Assembly: GCA_000499405.2 (NCBI GenBank)
Contig: HG738139.1
Span: forward strand, 6,224,616 to 6,288,615
From: Onchocerca volvulus
Lineage: Eukaryota > Nematoda > Chromadorea > Rhabditida > Onchocercidae
DNA: 64,000 bases
Direction of reading: 5' to 3'
Shown here: piece after piece, positions 1-13,239 of the stretch
Layout: each line of letters opens with the position of its first letter
Position numbering within the stretch: position 1 is the first letter of the stretch
The notes under the pieces: generated by a model
What the model was told of the DNA's origin: nothing
The model's input: the letters and a program-made list of their open reading frames with translations, nothing else
Database searches by the model: none
Program-made: the position numbers and the translations under genes

Positions 1-1421
1 TAAAGATGCATAGTATCGTCGCTTATCAAAGTAATTTTTCTCAAAGGTAGAACTCAAAAATTCAACTAATTATATAAATTTTTCGCAGAGCCATTTTTAT
101 TCCTGTAATGATATGAGAACAACTTGAGCTTCTTGAAAATTGTATTATGGATTGTGCATAAATGGGCCGAAAGTAAAGCAATAGCATTAGCAAAAATTAC
201 ATAATTTTCAAATACATTTGAATTAGAAGTATCAAATGTCATTCAAGTCTTTTCGAAGATATTTCTTTCAGATCTTCGAATTTAAAAATATTCAGTAAGA
301 TCTAAAAATATTTTATTTTCTCTTTGACCTCTTAAAGTACATCTCTGAAGATAAGATTTCAGTAAAGAACTCCCATTTCATCCAAAATCCAATTCCTCAA
401 ATCCAAAAATCCATCTTTCAGACATGTTTAAAATTAGTGCATTTTTTTATTTTAATTTTAGCAAAGAAGATGAAAAAACAGTATTACAAGAAAATTTCGC
501 AATAGAAATGTATTTTGCTCGAATGAAAAAAAAAACAAAAATGTTGAAGAAAAAATTTGTACAGCTTATAAAGGAAAGAAGAAAAAATGAAAAATAAATC
601 AAGTTTTGTAAAATCAACAGGCATTAAGTCTATCAATTCAACAAATCTCAATTCCAACATTTTAAATAGTATGTCAATTGTTAATTGATATAAAGCAATA
701 ATTCCTCATAATTCTTGTTATGTGTAATTAATTCCAGTTTTTCTACTAAGACTGTTCCCAACGATTATTGTTTTCATTATTATTCTTATTAGATTGGAAT
801 TATTTTTATTAGATTATAATTTTGTGCTGGCGACATTAGTAAGAAAGACAAATATCCTATAGATTGCTAACAAGCAAGATGAAACATATATTTGACCATA
901 CATATGTATATTGCAGATCTACTACATCCAGGTTTCATCAAGTTTCTTTTCTAGAAGATCGATTGTTCTTCTGTTGTTTCATGAATCTTAAAATTCCTTT
1001 TAATGCATATCTCATGCTTGAAGTGCCCAAATCTCGTTAAAATAACATAGTATATTTATGGTCTACAACAAATCATAGTCTTTACAAAAAAATAAAATTC
1101 TGCTGTACAGAATAGTAACAATTCAAGGAAAGGTTTGGAATAGCTTGTTACAAGATGTCAATTAAGACTTAAATTTCATTCCAAATTTAAACCGAAAATA
1201 TTCATTCCCAAATTCTTGTTGTGCATATCAGAATTCTTTGAATATGCAATCCATCCATTCTTTCATTTTGAAATTCATGAATAAACTAATAATATTTACA
1301 TTCAGTTTCTAGTCTTCTTCCATTTCCTGAATAAGAACCCATCAAAAATTCAGCTATCCACCGAGAGATGTTTAGGAAAATACTCATTATTCAAGTATCA
1401 TTACAAAACAATAACATCAAG
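1..1421. other. No gene recognised at the left edge
   Basis: This is AT-rich sequence with many short homopolymers. I found no exon with good splice junctions or recognisable protein similarity on either strand. It should include the 3' untranslated and downstream region of the minus-strand gene whose stop codon lies at 1422-1424. Confidence 0.5.
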
Positions 1422-3984
1422 TTAGATAAATGTAGACATGCGTCGTTTGGGTGGCTTTTTCGATGATTGACGGCTATTCCGCGCAGAAGAAAATGTTGAG
1501 AATAAGCCAGCCCATGAAATTTTCTTGTCGCCAGGAGCTTCTTTAACATCCACAGATTCCATGCTCCTTTTCTTATTTTTCATCATTTCCTGAAACAAGC
1601 CGTTGAATTTTTCGAAAAAAGCTAGAAATAGAGATGAATTTAAGAATACCAGAATACAGTCAGAAGTGGCAAAAGCCAGAATCCTAAGCCATTGTTGTTC
1701 TACTCAAATATAATTCATCTACTCATTACATCGTTACCTCAATTTGTTCGTAACCTCTGGAACGTTTTATATGCCTAGACATTGTTCTAACATTCATTTC
1801 ATTCACGCTTAATGATGTTTCGAGTCAAACTTTGTAGGAGTGTAGTTGTCGATTTAACGAAATGATGAAATAATAAAACGAATTATATTCGATACTACGC
1901 AAAAATCTTACACGTGGAACATCGGAATCATCAAATGATGGAGATCGAAAAGGTGTCTCCTGAACGGAGAAATGTCGTTTCTGTTTAATACGTTTAGTTT
2001 CTTCTGCTAATTCAGATACAGCTCGCGAATCTTCTCTAAAATTTCTAATTTCAATCGGTTTAATGCTTTTCCTTGTCTGTGACAAAAACAATACCTGACA
2101 AAATGCACAGAAGTTGACATAGTTCACAAAAACAAAACAAATAAAGATTAAATTGAGAAGGAATGTGAAATGAGCGGAAATTTTTAGCAAAATTTGAAAT
2201 AAAAGAGTAATTAATGATAAAGTTAGGAATTAGCCAAACGTGCAGAAAATGATATATATATATATGCTTCTTTGATTCAGCAAATAATTAGCAAATCAAC
2301 GTCTTAACAAATTCATGAACATCCAAGCCAGTTTTTATCAAAAGTGGGAAAAGTTTTTTATCAAAAGTGGGAAAAAAAAAAAAAGCTTAGACGTGAATGC
2401 TTTTATCTATGATAGGATAGTACACGGAAGTGACGTTAGGTACACGTTTATCACACGCATACCTTTATATGCGTGAACAACGCAGAGTTATGTGCGCAAC
2501 AATGAAATTAACTTCTGTGTTTAGTTATCAAGAAACAGCGGACATTTGGGTTGGCTTTTATTAAAGGCCAAAATAGGATAAAAAGTTGGGTTTGTCCAGA
2601 AGAAAATATGTTTTGTGAATAACTGTGATGAAGTGAACATGCAACAAGTGTAAACGTAACTTACAGATGAAGATGTGCCAGTTCTTCCAGAAATTTCTCT
2701 TCGTCTTCTCTATAAAATGCACTATACAAAACAATGAGTATCTGTTCTTAAAATCACTGATAACTACTTTGGGATCATTTATGAAGGAGTTGAAACTGTC
2801 TTTTTTTCCTGACTGCAAAATATACTGAACTTTCTGATCACTAATGATAATTGATTTTTATGGCAACAAATATTTTATCAACATTGGCTGCATGCCATTT
2901 TTTAAAAGTCATTTTGTGTAAAAACAAAAATTAATGTTAATGATAAATCGATATATTCAACTGTCTGATTAATTCAATTGATCTCACCGATGAAATTATT
3001 TATGATGATATAATGATTTCAATGAAATTTGAGACAAACATATCGCAATTTAAGTTGCTATTTCATCGTCAGTTGTTATTTCGCAATAAATGATATATTA
3101 TTCATTTAATGACTCATTTATCATTATTAAAAAAAAAGAGAAAAAACTGAAAAACAAAATCATTTCAGTTTTATGATCACAAATAAAAAACATCGTTTTG
3201 ACTGAGACTACTCATAGATTATCAAAAACTGTATTTCTTTAAAAAGAAAGAAAGGAAAAAAGAGAAATTCATAAATTTAATTAATATTACTCATTCAAAA
3301 TAGAGTCATAACAATCTCCTGACCATAGAAGATGAGCTTTTACAGTTATTGGTATTAAAGTGAAATGAGGGAATTGATTTGAAAATTAAAAGTAAAATGT
3401 TAAAAACTATTTCGATTCTTGTAATTATAATATTTCGTTTCGGTAACATGCTTCCTTTAATGATTAAGAAATCTGTCTCGTCTTCGAGTCAAAAAATTTC
3501 ACAAGACTCTGAGCGATCATCAGGTCATGAGGTAATTTAGATTAATCCGAGCTGAGCTGATATATGATTTCTGGGAATTCCGTTTTACTTACCTTTGCTA
3601 TTTAATTTATAATATTAAAACGAAACGAGCTTATCTGTGTTTAATTGCAACACTATCAATGAAATATATCAAATATTATCACAATCGTTTTTTTTTTCTC
3701 ATAACCCCGTTCAACTGTCACTTCTTCACACATTTTTATGTTATCTTGGCCTTGATTGATTATTATTCAGAAAAAGTTAAAATCGCATTTCTAAATGATT
3801 TTTAGATAAATATTCTCGTTCAGAAGACAGATTTATTGACCAAGTAATATTTTTAAAATTTTTGTTTGAAATAATCCAATTTTTCATTGAAATTAATAAA
3901 AAATCACCTCGCAGCTTTTTGAAATCGTTCCCCTTGCAGTTCTGAGCTTGAGCGGGCTAACTTCTTCTTTTCCTCTCTGCACTT
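1422..3984 (-). CDS. 3' exons of a coiled-coil protein with a basic C-terminus (unrecognised)
   Basis: Four minus-strand exons can be read: 3908-3984, 2665-2709, 1912-2076 and a terminal exon 1422-1589. The first two are rich in Lys, Glu, Arg and Leu (motifs KCREEKKKLARSSSELQ and EDEEKFLEELAHLHL), typical of a coiled coil. They join in phase, an AG from the first plus A from the second giving Arg. The third contains ETPFRSPSFDDSDVPR, with possible phosphorylation sites. The last holds KKISWAGLFSTFSSARNS and ends in a basic stretch KKPPKRRMSTFI before the stop at 1422-1424. Exons three and four join in phase 0. Exon two leaves two bases over while exon three starts in phase 0, so a small exon in 2080-2660 is probably missing. 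Upstream exons beyond 3984 were not found. I do not recognise the family. Confidence 0.5.
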
Positions 3985-4686
3985 CTAAAAAAGATGAAAA
4001 TCCAAAGCTCATAGATAATTAACAAAATTCCTCCAGGAGATATTTTTGTTTCTTCGATTTCAGTACATCTACTCATTTTTCTCTAGCAAAATAATCGCTG
4101 ATTGAAACAAATGAATCATTGATGTTTTATTGAAGTGCACATGTAATGATAATGAATTGAGCTATTCAAATTTCGAAATTTCAAAGTGGATTTGGAATAT
4201 TTGATTTTTCTAATCAAATTTCCAGATCCATTAAATTCTAAAATAGAAACAGATAATTAATTTATAAGAATTTTTTATCGAATTTGGGCAGACTAATTTT
4301 TCGAACCTGATGCCCAATTCATCATTATTTGCAGCTGTTCAAATTTTTTGATGAAAGAAGAATTTTTTAAGAAAAAGAACAAAAATAAAAGCAAAAAGTA
4401 ATTGAAATTATAATGCATCTCAGTTTTATGTTACAGAATCTCCATCGGATTCGTCGTATTTCAATCCTTGCACTTTATGTGGCTCTTTAATTTCTTTAAT
4501 TTAATTTTAAATTAAAAGCGCTATATCTTTTTTCAATAGCTGGTTTCGTTTTCAGCCTAATCAAATTTTGTTCCTCAGAGCGAATAGTGTGCTAAATAGA
4601 TTTGATAATCGGATGAATAATGATTATCACTTTTTATTGAAGCAGTAATGTTTTTTTGCGACTTTTTCTTTTTTTTTTTTTTTTTT

Positions 4687-4829
4687 GTTGAAAAGTACTT
4701 TTATCGATTTTTTTGCCTGTGGAGTGAATGTCAAGAACCGAACCTGAATCCTCTTTTTTTTGTTGAGAAATACTTTTATCGATTTTTTTGCCTGTGGAGT
4801 GAATGGCAGGAATCGAACCTGAATTCTCC
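4687..4829. repeat. Two-copy tandem repeat, 74-bp unit, carrying tRNA 3'-half-like segments
   Basis: Two near-identical units (4687-4760 and 4761-4829) share ACTTTTATCGATTTTTTTGC followed by CTGTGGAGTGAATG. Read on the minus strand, each unit contains a T-arm-like block (GGTTCGATTCC or GGTTCGGTTCT, with flanking bases able to form a stem) followed by CATTCACTCCA. That resembles a seven-base acceptor strand, a discriminator base and CCA. No matching 5' tRNA half (GTGAATG) lies at the right distance, so neither unit is an intact tRNA gene. The similarity to a tRNA is seen in sequence; the origin is inference. Confidence 0.6.
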
Positions 4830-6270
4830 TTCATCTAATAATTGATAACGAATTGTTGAAAGTGTACTAAGCAAAAAGAGGAGTGAGTGGTACTTCTATT
4901 TTGGCTTCATTCCTCTCTTTGATGAATATTCCTTTCAATATCTTGAATTCAAACTAGAATTATCCGTCTGCTTGAGGTCATTTGAGTGTCCTTGCTAAAT
5001 GAATGAAGAGGTCACATGTAGTTAAAAGGAATCTCCGGAAGATCGGAATAAAATGCTTGGAAATATTAAGATATGTGGGGGATTATCTTAGCGAATGTGA
5101 TGATATTCATAGAAAACAAATAACTGGAGAATAAGCATGAAGAAAATGGACGAATTAGTATATAGAAAGATTTTGAAAGTTTTTTCTATCTCAAAATATG
5201 AAAAGTTTAAATGATAAAGCAAATTTTAAACAAAATGAGTAAAAATAGAAACAAAATTTGAATCATTCGATGAAAGGCATAAAAGGGATGTTGAGAAATA
5301 GCTCGAATTATCCTTTATTATGCCATTTCACCTTTCGTATAAAAATTTCTTGTAATGATAGCAGAAAGCAACAAAAAGACAAGAAATAAAAGTTTAAAAC
5401 ATTATTAAAAAGAAACAAAAAAAGGCATATTTGACCTGTATCGTTCGAACTGCTTGTACTCCCAACATTGCTATTCACAGGGTCGAATGTCGTATACACA
5501 TACCAATTAAAAACTTGTCGAAAGCAAGCCGAACAAGAGGACACTTTCAATCAATCAGATGATGGCCAAACAATAAATACAAGAATTGCTTTGGGCTAAA
5601 AAATATAATTGAAAGATTAGCTTCTTCTTTCTTCTTTGTCTTCGTGAGATCTCTACGACACAAATTAAAGCTGAGTTCAGTTTTTCGTAGAGGCTAAATT
5701 TTAAAAACATTTCAACTTGTTGAAATGTTTTGTGAACATGTTGTGAATTTTTTTGTCAATCGCTTTGGAGTACATTAATTTCCAATTTGTTTCAAATTTT
5801 CATTTAATATTCTTCATTATTGTCGTGAAATAATTCTGCTAGAATCATAAGCATTGTTACATCGTGGTGATGAAGTTCACAACATAATACAAACTGAACA
5901 AATAATTGAAATTTCGAGATATTAAGTGCTGAATACGTAATTTAAAAGTAGATACGAAACGACTGATCAATCATTTAATATACATTACTGCAAAGAGCGA
6001 GGATATTCGACTCTACCTGATCTGATCAAAAATAAGTGAACTAGTAGTAAATAAGTATCAAATCTGGCAACTTTGGTCACTTATGTTTAGTTAATCGGTT
6101 GTTTATGCGAAATTGGTTAGGCTGAAATTGAAAGAAAAGATGGAAGTGATAAGCAATATCATAAGATAAGAATGTGGAAATCCAACACTGATATCTTTCA
6201 TTGATATTTGCTTTGAATTGACTGAGATGAAGAGAAAACAAGAAATCAGTCCATTAGTTGTGGGAAAAGT

Positions 6271-6297
6271 GAAGGAAGGAAGGAAGGAAGGAAGGAA
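6271..6297. repeat. GGAA microsatellite
   Basis: A run of about six GGAA/GAAG tetranucleotides lies inside a purine-rich segment that continues to about 6330. Simple-sequence repeat; no function inferred. Confidence 0.9.
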
Positions 6298-8747
6298 AGG
6301 AGAAGGAAAGAAAAGAGGAGAAGGGCAAGAAGGATGAATTGAACTTATGTTAAACTGACTCGTCTTTTGATTTGCCATTTTGTTGAATGACAAATGTTTT
6401 GGGATATATAATTAATTGAAGGATGGATGAGGGAATATATAGGCATTTCATTGGCAGACGCTGAACAAAATGAAATAATGAAAATACATTTGTCGTGTAA
6501 TAGCAACTTATGAACATCAACTAGACTTTCTCCACCCTTCGACTTGAACGGTAAACAGACGGCAAAGTTTGTTCCATCAAATCAATCCAGGATAGCCAGG
6601 TATATCGACTGTTCGTTCTCCTGGATAAGGAGTAGCACACTGTCCTCTAGCCAGACGATTGTTGCAAAGTTAATTCTCGCAACCACTGACTTTCAGTCTG
6701 AAATTTCGAACAATTTCTCGTTTGCTATCCGTATTTTCTTACAAATATACATTCCTCTTTCCTTTCCTTTTGGAAATTCCATCCCGAAACATACTTAATT
6801 CCCAAGCCTTTATTCTCTAGAGATTTCTATTAAACTGTTAATCATTAACAACAACAGAGTTATTTTAAGTAACTGCCAGTAAGTTGCATCAGCTAGACAA
6901 TAGAGAGATACTTGTTTAAAGAATATAATTTATGATTATAAATTTCGAATTCATTTTTGAAGTAAAATTGCCCTAGTAATATTGCTAGTGTTTGGTTGTT
7001 TGAAAGCTTCAATTTCGCTAAATAAGAATAACAATACTTGATCGTTGGATAGTTTTAACGACATGTACTTTATGAATGATATCATAATGATTTGTGAGCT
7101 TTTACATGTTATGTTGTATTAAGGATACCGATCAAAAACTACATTATTAGTAACTAAGCAAGTGTAATATGGTTTCAATTTCAATAGCTCGGTTTGAACA
7201 ATTTGTTATAAATTCGAAAATACAATCAAAAAATCCAATCTTTTAAACTCGCATTCTATTTCCTGTGAGAAGGTATTCAATTTTAAAATTTTAAAAAGAT
7301 GTTTAGTTAAAATTCTGAAGTGAATCGCAAACAAAATTAGAACATATTATGAGGCGTAAACAGAGAAGAACAAACTTGCATATTGATGATACAATTTACA
7401 TTCTCTTTTAGCTATTTAAAACATTGAATTATGCTTGCAGTTATCCATTTTAAGAACTAACACTCTGTCTAGTTTAATCATGGCAAGCAAATATTCATTG
7501 TGCGGTAATTCTTTTTTTCAAAAGAATTTATGAGAATGGAGCATTGATAGATTTATTTTCTGAATGTGAAGTGCTCCGAAAGTAAACAATTTAAATTAGT
7601 TCAATGAAGCATATTAAAGTCGACATCGTCTTTGCTGATTCTAAAAAATAAAAACCGCTGAATAAGTATAATAATCAATTATGGTTTTCCATCAAATTCC
7701 GGGAAAAAAGATTAAAAACTGTTTCTCTTTGATAATTTGATTAAAAAAAGACATTTCCAATAAATTCAATTGGTTCCAGAGTCTCGTCTATTCCTGCTCA
7801 AATTTTATTTGAAACTCGTGCGTCAGAGAATTTCATTTGCACTTTAATGGAATACGAGTATTGCTACAGTAAACTGATTTTAGTAGAATATTTATGGTAT
7901 CCGATTTGGATTAAAATTAAAATTTTTGATAGATAATTTTCGCACGCTAAAATCCTTCTTAAGTCAATTAATTACTGTATACGATGAAAGCAAAACATGC
8001 ATATTCTCAATTAAAGTTGCACAAGATGTCTGCTAGCATCGTATGAAGTGAAAATAAAATTTGAGTTTAAATTTCAAATATAATTTGAATTTAAAACGAA
8101 TTAGGCAATGAACAGATGATACAAACAACAGCAATGAAATATTTATGAAGTAGATTAACCTTTACAATATATTTTATCTGACAAGATAAAAAAAGACTAA
8201 AAAGTCAACTTAGTGAGATCTTGGCATTATTTCTCCATCAATGTTTTTACACGAAACAACAAATCAACATAAGAAATTGAATACCAATTTCTTTCACAAT
8301 TTGATATTTTTCATCTCTTCTCAGTTTCCAGTCTAATATTTTCCAGAAATGAAATGAATCTCTCATCCAATCATCACTATGTGGGCAGGAAAAGATTAAG
8401 TCACAAAGTAGGTTCACGTGAAGAAATAGTCAGGTTGACGGGGTCACGATTATTTGCTGCTCTATAATACATCAGTATTTCAAAGGAACAGAAATGAAAA
8501 GAAAATCCTATAATCTGAGCTTTTCATTTGCAAAAGTTTCCATTACCAAGAAAAGATCATTTCTCTAGGCGTAAATGCAAAAACTAACAGCAACATAGTT
8601 GACAGTACTGATACAGAATAATGAATAGACAAGTTTGTTTGAAGCCAAATAATTCTGTTGAAAGCTGAGAAAGCGTAAAGAATGAAAAATGAATGAAATG
8701 AATGCATACTTCACTTCAAATCGAACAATTGAATTATATGGTACTTG

Positions 8748-8810
8748 GTTACTATATAATTGAATTATATAATAATAATTATATTATATATAATCGAATT
8801 ATATAGTAAC
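8748..8810. repeat. AT-rich inverted repeat
   Basis: The left arm starts GTTACTATATAATTGAATTA and the right arm ends TCGAATTATATAGTAAC. They are nearly complementary over about 25 bases around an AT-rich centre. A TGAA tetranucleotide run follows at about 8819-8837. It could be the remnant of a small mobile element or a simple AT-rich cruciform; nothing identifies which. Confidence 0.6.
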
Positions 8811-10128
8811 TATTCACTTTAATGAATGAATGAATGATATTAACATCGCATGTTTCATCTATAGAATTTGTGCAAAGTTTGAAAACATGTCATGAAAGTA
8901 TAAAGTTCAACAATCTGAAGCTATGCTATGGAGAAAACCTTCTGTTACATCTAAATATATTAGCAAGTGAAGAACAAAATCAGAACATAGAAACTTTCAA
9001 TATCCTTATATCCACTCAAAATAAAAAATAGGTTACGAAAATAAATTTTCTTTCGTCCTATCAAGTTGAATTACATCTCTCTCACAATCATCTATTTGCA
9101 AATTAAAAAGCTATTAAATTGAAAAAAAAAAAGCTATTATCAGAAAAAACGAATAGTTGCGCAAGTATTAAAATAGATTTTGAATGAAAGAAGTATGCTT
9201 AAAATCTATTTCGGTGAGCAAAACGATTATTAAAATATGTTGTTTGTATCAAAGTTATTTTGATGGAAATAGTAACAGTTGGCATTCGGCAGAAAATGAA
9301 ATCAGTTAAATGCTTAATTTTTTGAATCACTTTAGACAGTTATTTTCTAACACTTTCAAATATATCAACAACAACCTGGATCTCATAGCCTCTCAATCAT
9401 AATCATGAAAAAAAGTCATGCATTTGAAAATCAGCATTGCTTACATATAATTTACGAAACTTGGAATTTTAAAAGTTGAAAATCGATGACTATGAACATC
9501 ATTATGATAGAAGTTTGAGTTTCTTGTAATTTCTCTTCTTCAATTCTTCAATTTCAGAAAATCTAAGATGAACGATGAGATTCATAAAATTCATAAACCA
9601 GATATTCGAAAAATGTAGAATTCAAGCTGCATCTTTTCTAAATAAGGAGTCGAAATAATTTGCATGCCTAATTAATATAAGATGAATGTATTTAGGTCTT
9701 GAATTGATCTCTCCTTATTATTGTTTTGTTATGTACGGGCTAGGACAGTCGGATATTAATTGTGTTTGCTATGCCGAATTCAGAAGCTCAGAATTTCTCG
9801 ATCCAACATCTCGTCACTCTTGGTATGACAGCCTAATTAGATAATTTCTGCTTGTTCCACATTGCATGAAAAGTGAATCGAAAAAAATAGAACGTATCAT
9901 ATTTGTGAGATTCATGTATCGATAGCTGTGATATCACCATTTGGTTGTTCAGTTTTAATATTCACAGAGAAATAAAATTCTTGGATAGGATTCTCGGATA
10001 TTTAGAATTAATTAGATGAGAAATATCATACTTAATTCAATAATAGATAATGCATTTTTAAAATTTAATTAATATTGAGAAAACAGTATTAAATTATAGG
10101 AATTTTTTTACATTTTCTACTAATTTAG

Positions 10129-13100
10129 TCAGCGCTAAAGTAAAGGGAAATGATGAAGAGGAATTAAAGCGTCGTGAAGATTTAATCATGAAGATAGCCA
10201 AGAAAATGTCGTTAGCTAACGACATCGAAGGTATTTAATATTTGTACTTCAATTGAAAAAGATGGAAGAAATAAAATTAGAAGTTTTGTTGTATCCGGTT
10301 TCGATTTATTTAACAGCAGTTACAAATTTGATTCGGCTAAATTTAAGAGCAATTTACGAATTATACGAGCAATTTGGAAAATCTTGATTTTTCCAAAATC
10401 TTTTTGGAGATTTTTTTGTAAATTGAAGGTTTAACGAAATTATTAACCACTTTGAGACCATATCTACTTTCCTATGGCATGGCAAAAGCTGCAAAATTAA
10501 TTCGTAACTTAATTGATTGGTGTTTGAAAATTGGCAGAGATTCCGATTTCAAGGTAATTAATTATTCGTAAATTTTCTGAAAAATTAACTTTAGCATATT
10601 TTACATGAGATGATATTGGATATTACTACGATATACGGTATTACCCAAAGTGATGAAAGTATAATATTTTCCACTATAGCTTGCACTGTGTATGGAATGT
10701 ATTCATTGGGCCAAGCAACAAAATCGAATATTTTTACGGTATATGTTGGAAGTACGCTTGATGCATCTGTTGAACGAAATAGGACGACATGCTGATGCGT
10801 TGACAATGGGTGAGTTCCGTTTCATAAATCCGGAACCGGAAGAATCGGAAGCGGTCTGTTCTTTTCCTCTCCGTTTTCGTGATCCTTTTCCTGTTATAGC
10901 TGGAAAGTTTTGAGAGAGAAAAACTTTCGAAATTCCACTTTATCAGTTCGTATCATTTTCTCCCTTTCTAATTTCCTTCATTTTCTTCAGTTCCATTTTT
11001 TTATTTTAATAGGTAATTGAAACTAATAATTTTTTTTTTTAATGAAGCGAATTTCAAATTGTATTTCCCCTTCTTAACATTCTTCCCGACTTTCAATGTG
11101 CTCGTAACTGGATGTATGAATAGGTGCGAAGTTGAAAAACGAACTGAAGAAAGTTGGAGATAAGGATATCCAACTGGAGGTACATCTGGAAGAGAGTAAA
11201 GCCGCCTTCGCACTCAACAACCTGAATCGTTCTCGTGCTGCACTCGTGGCTGCACGAATTATAGCCAACTCTTTATGCATTGATACTAAGTTGCAGGTTG
11301 ATTCTTTCACGATTAATTAATGCAGTGATGTGATGGGATGTTGGAGAGATATCTTCTGAAGCATTTATCCATCTGATTGAGTGATTCTAAAGTTCGATTC
11401 CTTCTCAAATCGCTCTAATTTCCCTTTTAATCATCTAAAATGTTTCTTGTAGTTTAGGCTCAACTTGATATAGAATCGGGAATATTAAACATGGCCGAGA
11501 ATCAAGACTTCAGAACGGCTTATTCATATTTTTATGAAGCATTTGAGAATTTCGACGCTAATGAGGATGAAGTTAATGCTCAAAAAGCTCTCAAATATAT
11601 GTGTGTTGCAAAAGTATACTTTTTTCACTTTCAAATAACGGAATATTCTTCGTCCCAAAAATCCTACATTCAATTATTTTATAGGAGAAAGTCGCTGCAT
11701 TTCCGTTACCACTCATCCAAGAATTTTTACTTGTCTCTTTTTCAGATTATGCTAAACGAAGAAGTGGAAGTACGCTCAATACTATCCAGCAAACTGGCAG
11801 CCAAATATTCGGGTCGTGACCTGGATGCGATAAGAACTATAGCAGAAGCACTTGAGAATCGATCCTTACAAAACTATTACAAGGCTTACATTTTGTGACT
11901 TTCATGCTTACATGTTTCCCAGAAGAAAGCACATTTTCAATATTCTCATGTCTAACTTCCTAATTTCAGAACTTTAAAATGTTTTTTTATCCTAAACATC
12001 CAGCATTAAAAGATATTTTATCCATGAATTTTTTTACTAACTTATAGGAGATGGCAAAAATTCACTCCTACTGTTTTAAAATTTTCAATTAAATGATTAG
12101 GCAAAGGTATTTTTTGAAATATGTAAAAACTACAGGCATTTGACGAATATAATGTGGAGCTTCAGTCAGATATAGTAATCCGTAGACATGTTGATTCACT
12201 TGCCGATACAGTACTTGAAAAGAATATCAGTCGAGCCATCGAACCGTATTCCCTTATTGAAGTATTATCATTTTTTTTTTTTTTTTTCTATAATCCTGGG
12301 ATTTTCGAAATACTCGAAATTAATGCTCAAATTCATGTAATAGAATTCAGGTCATTTTTATAGGATAATCATGACTTCAATATTTATAGCATACTTTTAA
12401 AGCATTTCCTACTTTTTTCCACAATGTTTCAAAACATTTATTTAAAAGAATTTGATTATTAATCCAAATGTTATTTTTAAAAAAATTGAAATTCAAATTT
12501 GGTATTAAAAACTAAAAAAGCCTCTGTAGGAGCTTTGATTTCAGATGGCTAACTTAGCGAAAAACATCCATCTTCCAATTAAACAAGTGGAAAAAAAATT
12601 GGCACAAATGATTCTTGACAAAAAATTCCAAGGTCTAGATTATCGCTGTCTTCTGAACGATGGAATATTAAAAAAAAAAATTATGTTGAACAAATCGAAT
12701 TGTTGCTTTAACACTGACTTCTGAATTTCTCGCTAATAGTACGATCTTAAATGAATTTTTCACCAAAAATTCTTTATAGGGCAAAGTTTGACCTTTCCGG
12801 TAACGATTCTTATTAGTAACTGTGATAATTTAATGAATAATCAAGTATCAGTGTTAATTTCTAAATCTTTTTCTAACTATAAATTTCTAGTTTTAAATTA
12901 CTTGCTGGTTATAGAAAATCTTTCCAGTATTTATTTTAATTCACTGATATCAACATATAGGTGTGATTAATCAGCAAGATGATACATTGATTGTGTATAA
13001 TTTCCCACATGATATACAAACGAAGACATTCATTACATCAGTGCAAATCATACATGGTCTCTCTCAGGTCAGTCTTTTAAATTCAAAAGAATAGAGAACT

Positions 13101-13239
13101 ACAAAGAAATTAAATAAAATATTCGAGAAATTAATATTACAATCAGAAATTCATCTATGCTCATTAATTATTGGAAAAAAAAAAAAGTATTTCGTTGCAG
13201 ATAGTTGATGAAATCTGTTCCTGTGCAAATGCCCTATAG
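10129..13239 (+). CDS. rpn-6: 26S proteasome regulatory subunit RPN-6 (PSMD11), N-terminus missing
   Basis: RPN6 is a structural subunit of the 19S lid; it clamps the lid to the 20S core and so stabilises the 26S proteasome. Ten exons join in phase: 10129-10230, 10429-10553, 10680-10809, 11124-11296, 11458-11613, 11746-11883, 12136-12261, 12545-12632, 12961-13067 and 13201-13239 (stop TAG). They encode 393 residues against about 422 in human PSMD11, so roughly the first 35-40 residues lie in an unfound upstream exon. Recognisable blocks are [72 protein letters not shown] and the C-terminal PCI winged-helix region ([30 protein letters not shown]). The intron after 11883 begins with GC rather than GT. 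The gene is convergent with the topoisomerase gene. Confidence 0.95.

Larger units (their letters stand above)
3985..10128. other. Long stretch without a supported gene
   Basis: Apart from the tandem repeat, the GGAA microsatellite and the inverted repeat listed separately, I see no convincing exon here. It should hold missing 5' exons of the minus-strand gene on the left, and the first exon or promoter of rpn-6 on the right. The conserved first 35-40 residues of rpn-6 could not be located. The open frames that do occur (for example 6103-6393 minus, 6544-6798 plus, 8834-9031 plus) have low-complexity or random-looking translations. Confidence 0.5.

Noticed and set aside
5308..5550. Minus-strand frame with FDPVNSNVGSTSSSNDTG before a GT
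   Set aside because: No convincing acceptor, and no in-phase partner among the exons at 1422-3984. It could be an upstream exon of that gene but cannot be supported.
6103..6393. Minus-strand 96-codon frame
   Set aside because: Its Pro/Ser/Phe-rich translation comes from the purine microsatellite on the other strand.
10590..10660. Possible extra rpn-6 exon between 10553 and 10680
   Set aside because: PSMD11 similarity joins exon 10429-10553 directly to 10680-10809 with no missing residues.
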